DNA of 64,000 bases from Paenibacillus wynnii (GCF_030812855.1 NZ_JAUSTK010000002.1:1-64000); one strand, 5' to 3'; counted from the stretch's first letter, positions 37,950-46,192 are shown. Numbers and translations: made by a program. Notes: generated by a model not told the origin, from the letters alone.

Positions 37950-38747
37950 ATGTCTTTGTCACGTATGTTCTACTTGTACAAAAAAATGTATTCACAACAG
38001 CTAAAAGCCATCCTGGAATATAATAAGGATTTCTACATTCTCATGTTTTCCGCCGCATTGACACAGGTTCTAGGATTTATCTTTCTCTGGGTTATTTATG
38101 ACCGGATACCCGACATTAACGGCTGGAAATTCTGGGAGGTAACCTTTATGTACGCGATGATCTTTCTTACGGAGGGGATTGCTTCCCTTTTCTTTGAAGG
38201 GACTTGGAGAATGAGCAGATTGGTAAACCAGGGAGAGCTGGATCGGTATCTGCTTCGTCCTGTTCCTGTTGTTCTTCAGATCTTTTGCACGGGAATTGGA
38301 ATTAACGGCCTGGGTAATGTACTTATCGGCGGGGTTATTGTCTGGCAGTCTCTTGTACATAGTAATTTGGAATGGTCATTGACTAAAATCGCTATTATCC
38401 TGTTGCTTCTCATCACAGCAGTAATTATCCGTGTATCCATTAATTTGGCCGGCAACTCCGCTGCATTCTGGATTCGTAATGCCCGCAATGCCTTCCCGCT
38501 AATGGTGCATAATCTCGCTGACCTGGCCAAATATCCAATCACTTTATTTCCTCAGGCCATACGTATTTTCATCTCTACGGCCCTGCCTTATGCCTTTATC
38601 AGCTATTATCCGGCGACCTATATATTCGGAAAAAGCGAGTGGTCCGGCTGGTGGATGTTGGCTCCCGTTGCGGCTATTGGAAGTGCGGCAGCAGCCTATG
38701 GTATTTTTCGTCTTGGACTATTACGTTATGAGAGTACGGGGAATTGA
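37950..38747 (+). CDS. ABC-2 exporter permease, second subunit
   Basis: 265 residues. The ATG at 37950 is chosen because AGAAGGGAG precedes it; the frame stays open upstream to 37839, but that stretch overlaps the previous gene. Six membrane spans are likely. The first loop holds GTWRMSRLVNQGELDRYLLRPVP, the COG3694-type counterpart of the LLKPID loop in the first permease. It is the last gene of the exporter operon, unless the tiny membrane protein 30 bases downstream is cotranscribed. Confidence 0.88.
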   Translation: MSLSRMFYLYKKMYSQQLKAILEYNKDFYILMFSAALTQVLGFIFLWVIYDRIPDINGWKFWEVTFMYAMIFLTEGIASLFFEGTWRMSRLVNQGELDRYLLRPVPVVLQIFCTGIGINGLGNVLIGGVIVWQSLVHSNLEWSLTKIAIILLLLITAVIIRVSINLAGNSAAFWIRNARNAFPLMVHNLADLAKYPITLFPQAIRIFISTALPYAFISYYPATYIFGKSEWSGWWMLAPVAAIGSAAAAYGIFRLGLLRYESTGN

Positions 38748-38777
38748 GTGTACACCTTTTCGGGGAGAGATGAAACT

Positions 38778-38960
38778 ATGATAAAAAAAGACGATTTGGA
38801 TAAGCTGGCAGCTAAATTAGGTCCGATGCTTATTTTACCTATTCTGTTCCTAATGCTTAAAGGCATTACCTATCTTATTATCGGCGCTACTAATCTCGTA
38901 GAACATTCTTATCAACTGGGTTATAGCGTAGGATCTATAATAGAAAAAATTCTCAGCTAG
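38778..38960 (+). CDS. Tiny membrane protein, unknown
   Basis: 60 residues from the ATG at 38778, preceded by GGGGAGAG. A charged N-terminus (MIKKDDLDKLAAKLG) is followed by two closely spaced hydrophobic stretches, PMLILPILFLMLKGITYLII and a weaker one. It follows the ABC exporter genes by 30 bases with no terminator between, so it may be part of that operon. I do not recognise the family. Confidence 0.55.
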   Translation: MIKKDDLDKLAAKLGPMLILPILFLMLKGITYLIIGATNLVEHSYQLGYSVGSIIEKILS

Positions 38961-38987
38961 TATATCAGAACCGAAAGGAGTATCAAT

Positions 38988-39233
38988 ATGATGATTCGGC
39001 TCCGAAATTTGACTTTATTTCTAGGCATTCTTATGGCTTTGATTTCTTTAATACTATTTGGTGCTAACTTCGCATTCTTCATTATATTGACTTACTCCGT
39101 CTTGCTTTCTGTGGGGTACAAATTTATAAAAACAAATGTGGATATCATTCCTTTGCTTACTATCACCATCTCATTTCTGTTATACAACATAATTTACATC
39201 ATATTAAAAAAAGCAGACGTTATAGATTTGTAA
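38988..39233 (+). CDS. Tiny membrane protein, unknown
   Basis: 81 residues with three hydrophobic segments (about residues 7-24, 27-46 and 54-72) and a Lys-rich loop. AAAGGAG precedes the start by 8 bases (ATG at 38988; the next codon is also ATG). It lies 27 bases after the preceding tiny gene on the same strand, so the pair is probably coexpressed. No family recognised. Confidence 0.55.
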   Translation: MMIRLRNLTLFLGILMALISLILFGANFAFFIILTYSVLLSVGYKFIKTNVDIIPLLTITISFLLYNIIYIILKKADVIDL

Positions 39234-39660
39234 TGCTGCCCTCATTACTAGGTTTTCTAATCAAAGGATTTGTTAAACAATATCAAAAGAACACTTGTAT
39301 AAGATGAACTTAAGATATTAAGTTAAGACTCAGGAGTCACTACCGTGAAAATTTGAATAAGCTTCACCTTCTGGGCTTATAGAGTGCCCCTTTACCTTTT
39401 CCTTTCGGTGCAGGGGAGGGTCTCCCGAGTTCACTGCCCCCTCGTTCCAACCATACCATTCCCCTTACACCAGAGGATTCATTGCCGCACCAAGTTCTCT
39501 GCAACTTTCTTGGCCTTCGTCCAAAAGCACGGGATTTGGCTTCCTTTTCTTTCCTCTTGCGAGGCGCATTAATGTCGCGGCAGGAATCACTTGATGTTAC
39601 GGCCTGGTTGGTTGCTCGCCCCGTCTCTGACCGGTACCTTTGTCGATTCGCTTTTACACC
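39234..39660. other. Non-coding stretch of unknown origin
   Basis: No gene is supported. From about 39330 the plus strand is pyrimidine-rich and clearly different in composition from the AT-rich small genes before it. Two overlapping short frames (39384-39572 and 39482-39739) lack ribosome binding sites and run into the neighbouring palindromic element. It may be a decayed mobile element or a structured RNA. Confidence 0.4.
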
Positions 39661-39846
39661 TATGCGGACTCCAGATCCCTTATTGTCTATAAATTGCTCG
39701 ATAAGTAAGTTATGCGGACACAGATGCCGTTATTTATGAATACGTGGCTATTTATAGCCGAATTCTTGTAATTAAACCTCCTGAGTCCGCATAGATAAGA
39801 AATTCAGGTAATTGCAGCAAATAGCGTCTGCTGTGTCCGTTAAGCT
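39661..39846. repeat. CGGAC four-box palindromic element, copy 2
   Basis: CGGAC boxes start at 39665 and 39715, inverted boxes (GTCCG) at 39785 and 39835. Spacings are 50, 70 and 50, almost the same as copy 1. The unit sequence TATGCGGAC(T/A)CAG is shared by both copies. It sits between the tiny membrane genes and the convergent LuxR-type gene, just before that gene's terminator. Confidence 0.75.
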
Positions 39847-39857
39847 TAACAATAATT

Positions 39858-39894
39858 AAAAATGACCCCAAAGCTACAGCTTTGGGGTCATTTT
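39858..39894. terminator. Terminator of LuxR-type regulator gene
   Basis: AAAATGACCCCAAAGC pairs perfectly with GCTTTGGGGTCATTTT around a TACA loop. A- and T-rich arms allow bidirectional use. Confidence 0.9.
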
Positions 39895-39899
39895 ATGTG

Positions 39900-40715
39900 C
39901 TATTGAACAAGTTTTTTAGCAAACTGGCGCCTCTCATTCACATTCATCTTGGTATAAATACTCTTCACCACATTTCGAACCGTTCCTTCACTAATGCCTA
40001 GCATACTGGAGATGTGCAATGCGCTTTTTTCCTGTATCCACAAATGAGCTACATCCTTCTCTCTAGCAGTAAGCTTATATTCGTGAAAACTGACTTCCAA
40101 TCGAGATTGCTGTATCTCCGAATTTCTATTCATCCATTTCTGAGTTACATTCTCCGCGATCTGCTTGATAAAAGGAATGGCGAACTCAATTTGTTGGCCT
40201 CTGTTGAAAGAAATATCTACGTAACCCCTTACAATTCCGTCCAGCTGCAATGGGGCACACACACAATTCCAGTCTTTAAAGGTAGAATCCGAATGTTCCT
40301 CACCTCTTACGACTCCAATACAGTTCATTTCCATAGCCAGCGACACCGCATTTAGACCGGAATACAGCTTAGACAAACTTACTCCTGCACCCAGTCCAGC
40401 CTTATTCATGTCCTCTTGCATATCCAACGAAGAGCATACCAAATCAAGAATGTTCCCATTCTCATCCGTTAAAAAAACAACAAATGAAAGTGAAATATAT
40501 TCACAAATTTTAACCATCTCTTGGCGGATAGACAAAATCATGGCCTTTTGATAGATGGACTTTATATCATCCTCCGGTAAAGTTGGCGTATGTAAAGGAC
40601 TAGAATCGTAAATCCCTTTGTTGTTAGCTTCATAAGGTTGAAAGGAGCACCTCTGCTCTTCTTTCAGATCGTCCGGTGAACACCACGTTCTTGTCTTTTT
40701 TAAGGTAATGAACAA
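39900..40715 (-). CDS. GAF-domain LuxR-type transcriptional regulator, 5' end uncertain
   Basis: 271 residues if started at the TTG at 40715, which has only a poor ribosome binding site. Residues about 45-195 look like the GAF sensor domain of AcoR/DhaR-type activators (NAVSLAMEMNCIGVVRGEEH, where relatives have GTNAIG then a GxEH motif). Residues about 210-271 are a LuxR/GerE helix-turn-helix (LTAREKDVAHLWIQEKSALHISSMLGISEGTVRNVVKSIYTKM). The fusion of this GAF type to a LuxR domain is less usual than to a sigma-54 activator. A second frame upstream (ATG at 40782, AGGA before it) runs into an A6 tract at 40696-40701 (minus strand), where both frames encode LKK; a one-base shift there would join them. 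No ligand or target can be named. Confidence 0.75.
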   Translation of the reverse strand: MFITLKKTRTWCSPDDLKEEQRCSFQPYEANNKGIYDSSPLHTPTLPEDDIKSIYQKAMILSIRQEMVKICEYISLSFVVFLTDENGNILDLVCSSLDMQEDMNKAGLGAGVSLSKLYSGLNAVSLAMEMNCIGVVRGEEHSDSTFKDWNCVCAPLQLDGIVRGYVDISFNRGQQIEFAIPFIKQIAENVTQKWMNRNSEIQQSRLEVSFHEYKLTAREKDVAHLWIQEKSALHISSMLGISEGTVRNVVKSIYTKMNVNERRQFAKKLVQ

Positions 40716-40953
40716 AATAAGTGAGCCCCCTGATAATCAATTGTCCATTTATGTGAAACATTTCACTTTCTCTCTTCATAATATAACATTCCTGTACTGA
40801 TCTTTTCAATAAAGCCAGGATTAAACAAGAATCAAGCACAATATTTCTTAATTGTAAATACCTACCACTGTATCTGTAAACCCTTTTCTTTTTGAAATAT
40901 GATTAAAAAGGTGCATACCCCTATCTATAATACCCAAAGGAGATTAGCCAACA

Positions 40954-42132
40954 ATGAAATTAATACCCAGTCTTTTAGCCTCCCTCTTATTATCGAGCAT
41001 GATCGGTTTGCCTGCATTTGCTTCCGAAAAACCGATTTCGGTTCAGTTAGATCAGAAGAAGTTGAACAGCAGTTCAGCACCTGTTAATGATCATGGAACA
41101 ATCCTTCTGCCCTTGCGGACCATTTTTGAAAGCCTTGGGTTAACCATCGAGTGGGATGTAAAAACAGGCTCGATTACAGGCACAAAAGAAGGCCTCGTTA
41201 TCAAACTTAAGGTTGGCAGCAAGCAAGCCACAGTAAACGGTAATCTTAAGTTGCTGACTTCCGCTCCAAAGGTGATTAACAATGTAACTTATGTACCCTT
41301 GCGGTTTGTGGGCGAAGCAACGGGCAGCAGCGTTAAGTGGGATGCCAAAAACAGTACTGTTGTGATCGAATCCAAGCAACAAGCGGGTGATCCTAAGGAA
41401 ATTGCAGCTTTCTTCGAGAAATATGTAGAATACTATAATAAAGAGAGCTTTGACGAATTAATGGGCCTTATTGATCCTAAATCTCCGCTTGCTCAGGTGG
41501 GCCCTGAGTTAAAAAGCCAGATGGATACTTATGATTCTACATTGTCGGTAGACCAGTTAGATATCATTGATTTGAAATCGAATGAAGCGGCTGTTCATAC
41601 GATTGAAACCACACATATGATCAAGGGTCCCTTCAAGCTGGATGACCAGTCAGAGTATGTATATGGACTTACTAGAACGGGTAATGATAAAGAGTGGACA
41701 ATCAGCAGTATTCAAATCAAAGGGAGAAGATATATTGTTCCTGATGAAATGTTAAAAGCTACGGTCACCGTTCCGAAAGCTGAGGAAGATGCTATATTGG
41801 CTGTTTTCCAAGCCCAAATTAAAAGTGTCAATGAGGAAAATTTAAATGATTTGTTAGCAACCCTTGATAGTACTTCGCCTCTATTTGAGCAAGCCAAAAA
41901 AGCCTATAGCGAAATTTTCAGTACGTATGATTTGTTATCTGCTATTGAATCTACCAAAATCATAAACTATAACGAGAATGAAGCGGCAGTCTATTCGGTT
42001 CAAACCGCAAAAAAAATAAAAGGTCCTGATTTTCAGGATAACCGCACCGTGGGAGTTACGATGATGAAAAAAACAAAAGAAGGTAAATGGGTCCAAGGAG
42101 AGAGCTATATCATTAAGGTCGAATTGCTTTAA
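40954..42132 (+). CDS. Secreted stalk-domain protein with duplicated NTF2-like modules
   Basis: 392 residues; ATG after AAAGGAG at 13-base spacing. A signal peptide covers residues 1-24 (LIPSLLASLLLSSMIGLPAFAS). Residues about 28-145 are a copper-amine-oxidase N-terminal stalk domain (DHGTILLPLRTIFESLGLTIEWD, NNVTYVPLRFVGEATGSSVKWD). Two homologous modules of about 115 residues follow; each begins with a helix (IAAFFEKYVEYYNKESFDELMG and ILAVFQAQIKSVNEENLNDLLA) and contains SNEAAVHTIET or ENEAAVYSVQT then IKGP, suggesting an NTF2/SnoaL-like fold. Exported, function unknown. It may be cotranscribed with the 55-residue membrane protein behind it. A TATAAT at 40926-40931 could be its -10. Confidence 0.8.
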   Translation: MKLIPSLLASLLLSSMIGLPAFASEKPISVQLDQKKLNSSSAPVNDHGTILLPLRTIFESLGLTIEWDVKTGSITGTKEGLVIKLKVGSKQATVNGNLKLLTSAPKVINNVTYVPLRFVGEATGSSVKWDAKNSTVVIESKQQAGDPKEIAAFFEKYVEYYNKESFDELMGLIDPKSPLAQVGPELKSQMDTYDSTLSVDQLDIIDLKSNEAAVHTIETTHMIKGPFKLDDQSEYVYGLTRTGNDKEWTISSIQIKGRRYIVPDEMLKATVTVPKAEEDAILAVFQAQIKSVNEENLNDLLATLDSTSPLFEQAKKAYSEIFSTYDLLSAIESTKIINYNENEAAVYSVQTAKKIKGPDFQDNRTVGVTMMKKTKEGKWVQGESYIIKVELL

Positions 42133-42162
42133 AAGTAACTATTTTATTTTTAGGAGCGGCTT

Positions 42163-42330
42163 ATGAATTATAATTATATTAAAAAATACTTCGACAATCT
42201 AAATTCATTAGTGAAGGATAAGCCATTAGTAGGACTAGTAATTATGATTGCAGCTGCTGCCTCCTTTGCACTTCTGATTTATATGGCGGGGAAAGATATC
42301 GGAGAATTGTTATATTCGATACAAAACTAA
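42163..42330 (+). CDS. 55-residue membrane protein, unknown
   Basis: A small gene read directly from the sequence: ATG at 42163, stop at 42328-42330, preceded by TAGGAGCGG. A polar N-terminus (MNYNYIKKYFDNLNSLVKDK) is followed by one hydrophobic span (LVGLVIMIAAAASFALLIYM) and a short polar tail. It starts 30 bases after the stalk-protein stop and ends just before a strong terminator, so it is the second gene of that transcript. The layout suits a single-pass anchor or small regulatory membrane protein. Confidence 0.6.
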   Translation: MNYNYIKKYFDNLNSLVKDKPLVGLVIMIAAAASFALLIYMAGKDIGELLYSIQN

Positions 42331-42369
42331 TGGTTTCAGGGCTCCCCATAGGTGAGCATATCCTCATTG

Positions 42370-42419
42370 AGAGTTGACACCAGAGTCTGTTAGCAGACCT
42401 GGGCGTCAGCTCTTTTTTT
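42370..42419 (+). terminator. Terminator after the stalk-protein operon
   Basis: AGAGTTGACACC pairs with GGGCGTCAGCTCT (one wobble), with an inner AGTCTG/CAGACC hairpin, followed by seven T. Confidence 0.88.
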
Positions 42420-42495
42420 ATGATTTAATAGAAAAAACATAAATAAAGACAATAAGTACATAATTGGCAGCATTTAATGGGGCTCTTATTTAGGA

Positions 42496-42518
42496 TATAA
42501 TATCTGAAAGCGCTCTCA
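42496..42518 (+). promoter_or_regulatory. -10 box and overlapping-start cre site (CcpA)
   Basis: TATAAT at 42496-42501 is a consensus -10. TGAAAGCGCTCTCA at 42505-42518 matches the CcpA cre consensus TGWAANCGNTNWCA at every position and covers the expected transcription start, which is a repression arrangement. The sensor kinase gene follows, so the downstream sugar-uptake regulon is probably under carbon catabolite control. Confidence 0.7.
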
Positions 42519-42560
42519 ATGTTAATTCCTCTATCCCATTTCGTTAAGGGTGGTCGTGCC

Positions 42561-44351
42561 GTGTATACCAAGATAATTGAATTGATTAATGATCTTAAGC
42601 TCAGCACCAAGCTTTTTTTATCTTTTGGTTGCGTGGTGTTTATCCCGGTATTAATCGTCGGCGTATTTTTGACGAGTGAGCTGCGGCAGGTCGTGCTTAA
42701 TAATGCTTTGGAGCAAATCTCGGTAAACGTAGACCGGGTAAAGAAAAGAACGGGAGAAATGCTCAATGTGCCCTATGATATCTCCTATCGTATATCCAAT
42801 GACAAGAGACTGGAAGAAGCCGCGAACCACCCCTATGAGTCTGTGTATGATGTGGTTCAGGCCTACTGGAGGTACCCGGACTTTCGGGAGTATGTTCGAT
42901 TATACAAAGAAGTGTCAAGTGTCCGCTTGTATATAGACAATCCAACCATGCTAGATAACTGGGAGTTTCTTCAGCCGGATGAGGCATTAAAGGAAGAAAG
43001 TTGGTTCAAAACAGCGCTCGCCCATAACGGATTAATCTCCTGGAACTATATCAAGGATAGCCGGAATCAACAGTATTATTTGAGTCTGATTCGTAAAATT
43101 GATTTCCTTAATGAAAGAACAAGCGGTGTTCTTGTGATCAATGTTAATACAGAGATGCTGAATTCGATTCTGAAGCAAGAGCTGTTCGAGACTATGATAG
43201 TGGATGAGAATAACTATATCATCGCCTCTAATCGTAACGACCGACTGGGTAAAACACTTCGTGATATCCATTTCGAACAGGCTTCATTTTCAAATGAACA
43301 AGGTACCTATGATGTGACGGTAGATGGCAAGAAATCTAAAATGCTGATTGATGACTGGAATCCCGGATCGAGCTTAAACAACCTGAGGATCATCTCCGTT
43401 TTTTCCGTGGACAGTATCGTTAAGGATGCCAATAGAATCATCAGGGTTGCCGTTTCCGTCATTATTTCGGCTCTGATCATGGCTGTCCTGCTTATCTATC
43501 ATTTCTCGCGGCTGCTAACTGGACGAATGCTTCGGTTAAGCAAACATATCACGAAGGTGGCCTCGGGGAACCTGGATGCGACCCTTCGAATTGACGGTAG
43601 AGATGAGATCGGCCAGCTCGCCAGGCAGTTTAACCATATGGTACGGAATATTAGTGATTTAATGACAGAAGTCCAGGAATCCAATCGCCAGAAAAGTGAG
43701 CTTGAGCTAAGACAGAATGAAATTAAATTCAAGATGATGGCCAGCCAGATCAATCCCCATTTTCTGTTCAATGCCCTGGAGTCTATACGAATGAGGGCCC
43801 ACTTGAGAGGGCAGGCCGAGATTGCCCAGGTTGTACGTTTACTAGGAAAGTTGATGCGCAAAAACCTGGAGATCGGCAACGGGAAAATCGAGCTGCAAAG
43901 TGAATTGGAGACGGTTCGCTGCTATTTGTTCATTCAAAAGTTTCGTTATGATGACCGACTAACCTATGAGCTTAATATAGATCCGAAGGCTAATACTGTC
44001 ATGATCCCTCCCTTGATTATTCAGCCTCTTGTCGAAAACTCTGTCATTCATGGTCTGGAGAATCGGATTCCCGGAGGGATTATTCGGGTAGATGTTCAAG
44101 TCGAGGAAGATCATGTGAAGATACAGGTTACTGATAACGGAGAGGGTATGTCAGAAGACAGTATTGCTGAGCTCTACAGAATGCTTGAGAATAGGAATGA
44201 TGAAGGGAATCAGCATATCGGACTTAAAAATATCCATTCTCGGCTTCAGTTAACTTATGGCCCTGACTTTGGACTTACCATAGTAAGTAAAATTGGATTC
44301 GGAACGCAAATAAGTTTTGTGATTCCCTTAAGGAGTGAGTCATTTGTATAG
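42561..44351 (+). CDS. YesM-type sensor histidine kinase
   Basis: 597 residues from the GTG at 42561, preceded by AAGGGTGG at 8 bases. An upstream ATG at 42519 touches the cre site and has no binding site, so it is rejected. One N-terminal span (residues about 20-42) and a second (about 288-310) enclose an extracellular Cache-like sensor domain. HAMP follows (LSKHITKVASGNLDATLRIDGRDEIGQLARQFNHM), then the His_kinase domain with NPHFLFNALESIRM (phosphoacceptor His) and the ATPase region (IIQPLVENSVIHGLEN, DNGEGM, GIGLKNIHSRL-like HIGLKNIHSRL). Partner is the AraC-type regulator overlapping its 3' end. Its position beside an LplABC-type importer suggests it senses an extracellular oligosaccharide. 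Confidence 0.93.
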   Translation: MYTKIIELINDLKLSTKLFLSFGCVVFIPVLIVGVFLTSELRQVVLNNALEQISVNVDRVKKRTGEMLNVPYDISYRISNDKRLEEAANHPYESVYDVVQAYWRYPDFREYVRLYKEVSSVRLYIDNPTMLDNWEFLQPDEALKEESWFKTALAHNGLISWNYIKDSRNQQYYLSLIRKIDFLNERTSGVLVINVNTEMLNSILKQELFETMIVDENNYIIASNRNDRLGKTLRDIHFEQASFSNEQGTYDVTVDGKKSKMLIDDWNPGSSLNNLRIISVFSVDSIVKDANRIIRVAVSVIISALIMAVLLIYHFSRLLTGRMLRLSKHITKVASGNLDATLRIDGRDEIGQLARQFNHMVRNISDLMTEVQESNRQKSELELRQNEIKFKMMASQINPHFLFNALESIRMRAHLRGQAEIAQVVRLLGKLMRKNLEIGNGKIELQSELETVRCYLFIQKFRYDDRLTYELNIDPKANTVMIPPLIIQPLVENSVIHGLENRIPGGIIRVDVQVEEDHVKIQVTDNGEGMSEDSIAELYRMLENRNDEGNQHIGLKNIHSRLQLTYGPDFGLTIVSKIGFGTQISFVIPLRSESFV

Positions 44352-45897
44352 TGTACTGATTGTAGATGATGAGTTGGCTATCCGTCAGGGACTTGCAACC
44401 TTGATTGATTGGAACTTATATGGCTTCCAGGTTGTTGATACAGCAGCGAATGCTATTGAAGCCAAGCAGAAATATGAACAATACTCTCCCGACTTAATGA
44501 TCGTTGATATCCGGATGCCCGGTAAAAACGGTCTGGAATTGATTGAAGAACTGCGTGCTGAGGGTTCGGACATTCACATTATTATTTTAAGCGGATATGC
44601 AGATTTCAGTTATGCCAAACGAGCGCTGACCTTGGGTACTGACGGCTATTTATTAAAGCCTGTTGACGAGGATGAACTGCAGGTATATCTGGTTAAGCTG
44701 GCTGAAGATCTGGAGGAAAGGATGAGCTCCCGTCAAAAAAATGCCGAAGTTCTGGAATGGAGCAAGGAACGGTTAATCCATTCCGCACTAATGGACATGA
44801 ATCAGCAGGATCAGTCTGACTTGGAGCAGGAGGTCATAGAAGCCGGTCTGCATTGGAAGTCCTATGAAGTTGTATTGATTCGATTAACCCCTCCTGAGCT
44901 CATTGATAATGGGCACACTACAGCCATTAAAGAACGACTCAGCAAACAATTAGAAGAAACTAACAGCGGGTTTATCTTTTCAATAGATTCATATATGGGA
45001 GTATTGACCAAACCAACGTATCAGATGGAGTTAGCCCGAAAAACACTGTATCAAAATGTGGAGGAAGCTGTTCATGTGCATGGACTTCAATTTATTATAG
45101 CTGCAGGTGATCGGGTAGACAGCTTCGATAAGCTATCTACTTCCTATAATACCGCCCTGATGAGGATTAAAGATCATTTCTTCTATGACGAATCCCAAAT
45201 CATCGGCCCGGAATCCAAGAACCTAAAGAGTCTATATCCAAAAATATTCAATGATATGGAGACCGCTCTGGATTCAATTTCGGATCGAATTTATCTGGCC
45301 TTGGATATCGGAAATACGGATTTACTGGATTCACTTATTCAGGAAACAGGGCAAATCATGGTTTCCGCTGAATTTTCTGAAATGGCAATTCGAACACGCT
45401 TTTCAAGGATTGTTGCTTATGTATTAACTAAGTTGTCTAATCAATATCCGAAGTTAGAGATGAACCAGTCCATTCTGGGGGAGCAGATGCAGCGATTCTA
45501 TGAGCACACTTCCCTTCCTGTATTACAGAGATATGTAACTCAAATCCTTCATTATTATGGAAAAGGCATTATCCATGACGACATGGAACAGCTGATTCAG
45601 AAAATGACAGACTTGATTCACAGAAATTATTTTGAGAATCTAAAGCTTGAGGTTTTGGCGGACGTGTTCAATTACAACAGCGCTTATTTAGGAAAGCTGT
45701 TCAAAAGCATTACAGGGGATTCCTTCAATACCTATTTGGATAAAGTACGGATGAACAAAGCCAAAGAAAAGCTTGATATGGGGGTTAAGATCCACCAAGC
45801 TGCTATGGAAGTAGGTTTTTGTGATGTAGATTATTTCCGCGAAAAGTTTAAAAAATATGAGGGAATATCTCCTTCGGTGTATCGAAAAAATAAATAA
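44344..45897 (+). CDS. YesN-type AraC-family response regulator
   Basis: 517 residues from a TTG at 44344, 8 bases after AAGGAG; a GTG at 44335 overlaps that site. It overlaps the kinase gene by 8 bases. The receiver domain (residues 1-120) shows VDDE and the phosphorylation site Asp55 in MIVDIRMPG, with Lys in LLKPVDEDEL. A long middle region links to an AraC-type double helix-turn-helix at residues about 415-517 (LADVFNYNSAYLGKLFKSITGDSFNTYL, then AAMEVGFCDVDYFREKFKKYEGISPS). Regulators of this class activate adjacent sugar-ABC operons, so the importer at 46193-49877 is the probable target. Confidence 0.94.
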   Translation: MYSVLIVDDELAIRQGLATLIDWNLYGFQVVDTAANAIEAKQKYEQYSPDLMIVDIRMPGKNGLELIEELRAEGSDIHIIILSGYADFSYAKRALTLGTDGYLLKPVDEDELQVYLVKLAEDLEERMSSRQKNAEVLEWSKERLIHSALMDMNQQDQSDLEQEVIEAGLHWKSYEVVLIRLTPPELIDNGHTTAIKERLSKQLEETNSGFIFSIDSYMGVLTKPTYQMELARKTLYQNVEEAVHVHGLQFIIAAGDRVDSFDKLSTSYNTALMRIKDHFFYDESQIIGPESKNLKSLYPKIFNDMETALDSISDRIYLALDIGNTDLLDSLIQETGQIMVSAEFSEMAIRTRFSRIVAYVLTKLSNQYPKLEMNQSILGEQMQRFYEHTSLPVLQRYVTQILHYYGKGIIHDDMEQLIQKMTDLIHRNYFENLKLEVLADVFNYNSAYLGKLFKSITGDSFNTYLDKVRMNKAKEKLDMGVKIHQAAMEVGFCDVDYFREKFKKYEGISPSVYRKNK

Positions 45898-45907
45898 GCT
45901 TCCAAGA

Positions 45908-45988
45908 AGAAACGGCTTTGCCGTCCTTAATGGGAGCCTATGCTTCCGAAGCAGCGATACTCCGTATCGCTTTCAGGTACCCGTTTCT
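45908..45988. other. Structured multi-hairpin element
   Basis: Outer arms AGAAACGG (45908) and CCGTTTCT (45981) are perfectly complementary. Inside are three hairpins: ACGGC-TTT-GCCGT, which competes with the outer stem; GGGAGC-CTAT-GCTTCC, with one wobble; and GCGATAC-TCC-GTATCGC. The design looks like a multibranched RNA or a small MITE-like element. It lies between the response regulator stop and a separate terminator, so it would be transcribed with the two-component operon. Confidence 0.6.
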
Positions 45989-46040
45989 CTTAGAAATATA
46001 AGAAAAGTATACTGAAAACTTATACTTACTTATATTTTGA

Positions 46041-46071
46041 AAAAGTGCACCTTAAGGCGGTGCATTTTTTT
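46041..46071 (+). terminator. Terminator after the two-component operon
   Basis: AAAGTGCACC pairs with GGTGCATTTT around a short loop, followed by a T-run. Confidence 0.75.
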
Positions 46072-46081
46072 AGTTATTTTC

Positions 46082-46095
46082 TGAAAGCGCTTACG
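46082..46095 (+). promoter_or_regulatory. cre-like CcpA site before sugar importer operon
   Basis: TGAAAGCGCTTACG matches the cre consensus TGWAANCGNTNWCA except at the last base. It lies about 100 bp before the first importer gene. With the site at 42505 this suggests catabolite repression of both sensor and importer. Confidence 0.6.
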
Positions 46096-46192
46096 CAAAT
46101 GGCGTATTTTACCCTGTTTTTTAGAGAAAATCCTCGGGTGTTATCACAAATCAATTTATTTTATGATTGTTTTATATAGGAGGCGAGAAGTA

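Noticed and set aside
39384-39739. Two overlapping short frames
   Set aside because: No ribosome binding sites; the second runs into the CGGAC element.
42519-42560. ATG at 42519 as start of the sensor kinase
   Set aside because: It directly follows the cre site and expected transcription start with no room for a ribosome binding site; the GTG at 42561 has one.
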